DNA of 8,876 nt, from positions 1 through 8,876 of the forward strand of contig JAKEEL010000268.1 of the NCBI GenBank assembly GCA_022616595.1, given 5' to 3'. The position numbers and the translations under genes are program-made. Source of the DNA: Methylococcaceae bacterium. GTDB lineage: Bacteria; Pseudomonadota; Gammaproteobacteria; Methylococcales; UBA1147. Positions 6,324 through 8,876 of the stretch are shown here, one piece after another. The notes under the pieces are model-generated. The model was given only the letters and a program-made list of their open reading frames with translations, was not told where the DNA came from and did not search any database. Within the stretch, counting starts at the first letter, position 1. Each line of letters begins with the position of its first letter.

Positions 6324-6519
6324 CTCTGGGCATAGGATTGATCGCTTTTTAATTATCGAATAAACATTCCGCCGCGCAGGCTTCGCAGCATTCTTTTACG
6401 ACGCCGACCGAATATTTCGAAGCCAGGAATCCGCGATTTGATGCAGATTGCCTCCAACCAAGATACCGATTTCGGAATCACGAAAAAAAACGCGGGCCGG
6501 GTTTTCATTCGATTAACGG

Positions 6520-6966
6520 TCAAGCAGCTTTTTCCCAGCCGTTCTCAGTCTCTTCAAAGGTCAAACGGTTTTCAAGCTCCGCTCGATCCAACCCATTTAG
6601 ATAATCAACCAATTCAACGTAGGTTTGCCTGACATTTATAACCGTCTGCCGGTAAATGTGACGGATCATAAAATCAACTTCTTGATTGACCTGTTCCGAT
6701 TTCTCCCATAAAGCCACCGTTTGTGCTTCCTTTCCCATCAGTTCCCCTATTCGCTTTTGAGACATATCGAGCTGGAGACGAAGGAAACGGAACTCGTGCC
6801 CCGTCAATGGCGCGGCTTTCTTGGTGAGGTATTCGCAAATGGCGGCATCCAGCTGATCGGGTCTATCGATTTTCACCGACTTTCCATAGGAAGTTTCTAC
6901 AATTTCGAAGCCATTTCGCAGCCATATATTGTCCAGGCCGCATTGGACGTAATGATAGGCGTTCAT
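6520..6966 (-). CDS. HTH (XRE-type) antitoxin/regulator
   Basis: The 148-residue product begins MNAYHYVQCGLDNIWLRNGF, a start I recognise from a family of putative antitoxins and regulators with an N-terminal YxxCGLxNxWLxNG block. Residues about 54-95 are a helix-turn-helix of the XRE kind (LTGHEFRFLRLQLDMSQ, then IGELMGKEAQTVALWEKSE). The C-terminal 50 residues are probably helical and may bind the partner or dimerise. Its ATG overlaps the stop codon of the DUF4258 gene by four bases (ATGA, 6966-6963), so the pair is translationally coupled in toxin-first order. It probably represses the pair through the palindrome at 7293-7312. The HTH call is firm; the antitoxin role is inferred from the partner. 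Confidence 0.85.
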   Translation of the reverse strand: MNAYHYVQCGLDNIWLRNGFEIVETSYGKSVKIDRPDQLDAAICEYLTKKAAPLTGHEFRFLRLQLDMSQKRIGELMGKEAQTVALWEKSEQVNQEVDFMIRHIYRQTVINVRQTYVELVDYLNGLDRAELENRLTFEETENGWEKAA

Positions 6967-7277
6967 CGGCGATTCTCTATTTCAATGACTGTAATGATCC
7001 AAGCACCTTCTCGTTTCATTAACGCTATATGCACACGCACAGTGAGACCCGCTCCAAACCTTTCCAAGACACAGCGTACATGACCATACCCGTCTATATC
7101 GGGCTCTTCAATCAAGTCGCCCTCTTTGAGGCATAAATCGACTTGGCGTCTCGACATCAGTCTGTACCATTCACCTCCATCGGGAGGATCTGGAATTAAA
7201 ACATTACCGCAACGGACAGCCTCCCGAATAAGGGCAAGCGCGCGTTCTCGCGTGATCGGGAAAGAATTGGCGCCCAT
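6963..7277 (-). CDS. DUF4258-type putative toxin
   Basis: The 104-residue product fits the DUF4258 pattern in its second half: MSRRQVDLCLKEGDLIEEP (41-59), DGYGHVRCVLERFGAGLTVRVHIAL (62-86, shown by its spacing of G64, R68 and G75) and a closing IITVIEIE. Members of this family are often the first gene of two-gene operons with an HTH antitoxin, and are taken to be RelE/BrnT-like RNase toxins. In the first half, where most members have a His-Ala and Arg-Met motif before the MSRRQV-like block, this protein has PDPPDGGEWYR (29-39), so the usual His and first Arg are not visible. It may be inactive, use other residues, or not be a toxin. No clear ribosome binding site precedes the ATG. Confidence 0.75.
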   Translation of the reverse strand: MGANSFPITRERALALIREAVRCGNVLIPDPPDGGEWYRLMSRRQVDLCLKEGDLIEEPDIDGYGHVRCVLERFGAGLTVRVHIALMKREGAWIITVIEIENRR

Positions 7278-7292
7278 GCAAAGCTGTTAATG

Positions 7293-7312
7293 AACCTATA
7301 AAAATTATAGTT
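7293..7312 (-). promoter_or_regulatory. Promoter with overlapping operator of the toxin-antitoxin pair
   Basis: A perfect TATAAT lies on the minus strand at 7309-7304, with transcription expected near 7297, about 20 bases before the toxin ATG. It is embedded in an inverted repeat: CTATAA (7296-7301) and TTATAG (7305-7310) are exact reverse complements around three bases, with further outer symmetry (AAC against TT). No good -35 is visible. A palindrome over the -10 box is the usual form of an autorepression site for such modules. Confidence 0.6.
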
Positions 7313-7355
7313 ACTTTCAGCAAAAAAAGAAAGCTTTTTTCCGGTCGCGGAAATC

Positions 7356-7377
7356 AAAAACCCGGCGCGAGACCGGG
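7356..7377 (-). terminator. Intrinsic terminator of the capsid-gene operon
   Basis: Read on the minus strand, CCCGG (7377-7373) and CCGGG (7365-7361) pair around a 7-base loop and run straight into TTTTT (7360-7356) and GATTT. It follows the last gene of the minus-strand operon by about 50 bases and separates it from the toxin-antitoxin promoter. Confidence 0.75.
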
Positions 7378-7428
7378 GTGCAAGCTGAACGCGCCATGAA
7401 CGCGTTAGGAATGTTCGGGTAGGTCGTT

Positions 7429-7734
7429 TCAGGCCTCGGGGTTTGTGTCCAGGTCGCTGAGCAATTTTGCGGCTGCGGCTTCGCTGTCGCGGATTTCGCG
7501 CTCAAGATCCCCAATTTGTTGGTTTTGGGTGCGTCCGTTCGTGTCTTTAAAGGGACTCGGGTTATGTTTCAAACGGCTGAATCGGTCCCAAAGCTGTTGC
7601 AGCCTGGTTTTGATCGCTCGAACTTTAAATTCGCGCAACCGTCGGCATCCGGGGGAGCAATAATCCGGAATTCGCCCGGTTTTAACGGGCCGCTCGAACG
7701 GTTTCGAACAGTAAAGGCAGGTCAGATTCTCCAC
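7429..7734 (-). CDS. Small zinc-finger protein of the phage-type operon
   Basis: The product is about 101 residues from a GTG at 7734. It starts ENLTCLYCSKPFER and has a second pair in DYCSPGCRRLREF, giving a CxxC-x18-CxxxC zinc-binding arrangement like the short 'YCS-ACR' fingers of phage and plasmid proteins. The rest is basic, then rich in charged residues and helical (QQIGDLEREIRDSEAAAAK), probably a coiled coil. The start is uncertain: GTG at 7761 would add nine residues (VRNERFSIP), and neither start has a clear ribosome binding site. The frame continues further upstream to 7938 but overlaps the preceding gene and does not look like protein. It is the last gene before the terminator. 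A nucleic-acid-binding role is inferred; the specific function is unknown. Confidence 0.6.
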   Translation of the reverse strand: MENLTCLYCSKPFERPVKTGRIPDYCSPGCRRLREFKVRAIKTRLQQLWDRFSRLKHNPSPFKDTNGRTQNQQIGDLEREIRDSEAAAAKLLSDLDTNPEA

Positions 7735-7828
7735 TGGAATGCTGAATCGTTCATTCCGCACGCGTGAAAATTTGATTCGCGCGGTCGTTGTGGAGCGCTT
7801 CCGCGATTCTTGGAATACTCCCCCCCGG

Positions 7829-8134
7829 CTAGTGGACTCTATCCGGTAGCGGAAGCCGTTCAACTTCCATTCCGCAAAAGGGCAACGACTCGCGTACCTC
7901 GATGGTATGCCCGTTCGGGAACACCGCGCGAACCACAAGGATCGGGAAGCCGTCCGCGCCCGGCTTGCAATCGATCTCGTAAGCGTACGCCATCTCGGCC
8001 TTGGTCATCTCGCCGCGTTGGATTAGCAATCTTGTCGTTGCGTAATCCATCAACGTCGCGTTCAGCGCGTTACAGACAGAACGGACGATTCGATTCAGAA
8101 TGGCGACGGCTTGCTCCGGGGCTGGAAGATTCAC
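7829..8134 (-). CDS. Hypothetical protein of the capsid-gene operon
   Basis: I do not recognise the 101-residue product. The N-terminal half is predicted helical (PEQAVAILNRIVRSVCNAL, then LMDYATTRLLIQRGEM), the C-terminal half looks like beta strands (GFPILVVRAVFPNGHTIEVRESLPF). It has two Cys and no signal or membrane segment. The start is taken as GTG at 8134 because it overlaps the TGA of the previous gene exactly (GTGA, 8134-8131), the same coupling seen elsewhere in this operon. An ATG at 8170 would add a basic MRKKGPRRENKA tail but overlap the previous gene by 40 bases. Its position after the capsid gene suggests a virion or head-completion role, which the sequence alone does not show. 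Confidence 0.65.
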   Translation of the reverse strand: MNLPAPEQAVAILNRIVRSVCNALNATLMDYATTRLLIQRGEMTKAEMAYAYEIDCKPGADGFPILVVRAVFPNGHTIEVRESLPFCGMEVERLPLPDRVH

Positions 8135-8433
8135 GGCTTTATTCTCGCGTCGCGGCCCCTTTTTACGCATAAAACCCAATCTTCGGATTTGCCGGGTTGC
8201 GTATCCGTAGCCATGCCGCAATGCCACAAAGACCCATCACGGGTTGCGAAATCGTTCGGTTGATACATCTCTCCGGCCTTCCAGACACCCCGGTACCTGA
8301 AGCCTTTGGCGTTTTGCTCGACGAGCGCGAGCCGTTGTTCAAGCGTAGCGATCCTTTGGTCGCGGGATTTCAGAACCTCGCGCATCGCGGACGCGATGAC
8401 AGCGGCCAGCGATTCCATGAATTCCTTCTTCAT
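8131..8433 (-). CDS. Phage-type coiled-coil protein with carbohydrate-binding-like C-terminal domain
   Basis: The 100-residue product has an N-terminal helical, heptad-like stretch (about 8-45: ESLAAVIASAMREVLKS, then RIATLEQRLALVEQ). The C-terminal domain has the pattern FRYRGVWKAGEMYQPNDF, then DGSLWHC, then TQPG, then DWVLCVKRGRDAR. This W/Y-spaced pattern is that of the small chitinase/CBM5-12-like domain common in phage head, fibre and tail-associated proteins, often ending in a KRGRDG motif. It probably trimerises and decorates the particle or aids surface binding. The ATG at 8433 forms an ATGA overlap with a possible 17-codon ORF; an alternative ATG at 8418 has AGAAGG five bases ahead and would shorten the product by five residues. 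Confidence 0.75.
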   Translation of the reverse strand: MKKEFMESLAAVIASAMREVLKSRDQRIATLEQRLALVEQNAKGFRYRGVWKAGEMYQPNDFATRDGSLWHCGMATDTQPGKSEDWVLCVKRGRDARIKP

Positions 8434-8483
8434 GCGCCGGAATACAGTGCGCCGGCCGGAACGATTTCGAGCGCTTCCGTCAT
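8430..8483 (-). CDS. Possible 17-codon ORF between capsid and coiled-coil genes
   Basis: The frame encodes MTEALEIVPAGALYSGA. Its ATG shares one base with the capsid stop codon (TAATG, 8485-8481) and its TGA overlaps the ATG of the next gene (ATGA, 8433-8430). Double junctions of this kind are typical of coupled phage genes. The product matches nothing I know. It could be a genuine micropeptide, a coupling cistron that carries ribosomes from the abundant capsid message to the next gene, or the remnant of a deleted gene. No strong ribosome binding site precedes it. Confidence 0.3.
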   Translation of the reverse strand: MTEALEIVPAGALYSGA

Positions 8484-8876
8484 TACGCGTAGTTGCATCC
8501 GGTAATGACGACAACGGCACCGGGCGTCTGTACCTGCCAGTTGACCAGGGCCTCGGCCCGGAACGCGACCGAATCGGTCTGGTAAAGGGAAACGAGATTG
8601 GACGGGGTGCCGGGACCGTCGTCCATGAGCAGCGCGGTCGCATTCGCCGTATCGAGGGTGATTCCTGCGGTCGCGTAGGCGATTAGCGAAGGATCGATCA
8701 AAGCCATCTGTCCGCCGCTGGTATCTCTCGGACTCGAGCGGCTGGTAACGAGGGGAAACCCGAGTAATGATCCGCCCTTCGGCGAAACGTCCGCAAACGG
8801 GTAGCTGCCGCCGGTATCGCGAAACAAAGCGAGTTCAGCCGCCGTGGCTGGATCGGTGACCAGGTAGGCCATGTCC
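8483..8876 (-). CDS. HK97-fold major capsid protein, C-terminal part (5' partial)
   Basis: About 130 residues are visible and the frame is open through the right edge; the Met at 8872 is internal (a Gly codon precedes it in frame). The sequence fits the end of HK97-type major capsid proteins: AYLVTDPATAAELALFRD, then GGSLLGFPLVTS (the 'GGxLxGxPvvtS' block), then GGQMALIDPSLIAYATAGITL, then the closing SLYQTDSVAFRAEALVNWQV and AVVVITG. The SLYQTDSVAFRAE form reminds me of capsid domains fused to a prohead protease in some phages and satellites, but that half is off the window. The protein assembles the icosahedral head. The visible part shows no frameshift or stop, so the gene may be intact. 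Confidence 0.85.
   Translation of the reverse strand, partial: DMAYLVTDPATAAELALFRDTGGSYPFADVSPKGGSLLGFPLVTSRSSPRDTSGGQMALIDPSLIAYATAGITLDTANATALLMDDGPGTPSNLVSLYQTDSVAFRAEALVNWQVQTPGAVVVITGCNYA

Larger units (their letters stand above)
7356..8876 (-). mobile_element. Edge of a prophage or capsid-encoding satellite (head module)
   Basis: The segment holds a major capsid protein C-terminus followed by small, overlapping minus-strand genes typical of phage packing. It leaves the window on the right. On the left it ends in a terminator, with no tail, lysis or recombination genes up to the tRNA-Leu. The outer boundary may be the tRNA 3' end near 5590-5611, but only one copy of that sequence is in the window, so the element limits are not proven. 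Confidence 0.72.

Noticed and set aside
6438..6632. 64-codon plus-strand ORF after the lipoprotein gene
   Set aside because: It overlaps the antitoxin 3' end, has no ribosome binding site and no protein-like composition.
7321..7340. AAAAAAG/CTTTTTT symmetry near the toxin-antitoxin promoter
   Set aside because: The stem would be almost only A-T pairs and is too weak to be a terminator.
7317..7514. 65-codon minus-strand ORF over the terminator region
   Set aside because: It runs through the intrinsic terminator hairpin and overlaps the zinc-finger gene in another frame.
7735..7938. Longer version of the zinc-finger protein starting at TTG 7938
   Set aside because: It would overlap the previous gene by more than 100 bases, and the extra sequence is Arg/Ser-rich shadow translation.
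8134..8170. ATG start at 8170 for the hypothetical protein
   Set aside because: It gives a 40-base overlap with the previous gene, whereas GTG 8134 gives an exact four-base overlap like the other junctions. It is kept only as an alternative.
1..8876. CRISPR array, insertion sequence or rRNA
   Set aside because: No regularly spaced repeats, transposase frame with terminal inverted repeats, or rRNA-like sequence was seen.

Overview
The window looks like a stretch of a moderately GC-rich gammaproteobacterial chromosome that meets the edge of an integrated phage-type element. This rests on the QueA sequence, a tRNA-Leu(CAA) with an encoded CCA end, a YkgJ-type cysteine-cluster protein and a Sbal_3080-type lipoprotein. 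The genus cannot be named from the sequence.

Left part (1-3900, plus strand). It opens inside a di-heme c-type cytochrome of the MauG/cytochrome c peroxidase/RoxA-like superfamily, whose 5' end lies outside the window. A 12-bp hairpin follows, then a sigma-70-like promoter placed so close to its ATG that the message may be leaderless. That gene encodes a membrane protein with a fused spermidine-synthase-like domain. Next is a separate small transcription unit: a good sigma-54 (-24/-12) promoter candidate, an upstream dyad, a strong ribosome binding site, and a 103-residue protein with a double-glycine-type leader and an asparagine-rich, cysteine-free remainder. A strong bidirectional terminator closes it. 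This unit is the most intriguing item in the window.

Middle part (3960-5620). queA (tRNA queuosine biosynthesis) and a cysteine-cluster gene form a translationally coupled minus-strand pair that converges on the bidirectional terminator. Divergent from queA is tRNA-Leu(CAA) with its own -10 box. The tRNA is a plausible attachment site: just downstream are two copies of GGGTCAACC in tandem, and everything to the right looks accessory.

Right part (5620-8876). By eye this is more AT-rich up to about 7320. It holds a Sbal_3080-like lipoprotein (plus strand) and a minus-strand toxin-antitoxin-like pair (DUF4258 protein, then an HTH protein). The pair has an ATGA overlap, a palindrome over a perfect TATAAT box, and a UUCG-loop terminator downstream. 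Beyond 7356 a tightly packed minus-strand operon enters from the right edge. It consists of the C-terminal part of an HK97-fold major capsid protein, a possible 17-codon ORF, a coiled-coil/carbohydrate-binding-like virion protein, an unknown 101-residue protein and a small zinc-finger protein, then a terminator. No tail, lysis or integrase gene lies between the capsid gene and the tRNA. That suggests either a decayed prophage or a capsid-encoding satellite; the missing right flank would decide.

No CRISPR array, insertion sequence or rRNA was seen. Gene-free gaps are all under 300 bases: 3260-3549 carries the regulatory sites listed, 5612-5813 carries the direct repeat, 6267-6519 carries a terminator, and 7278-7428 carries the operator and a terminator.
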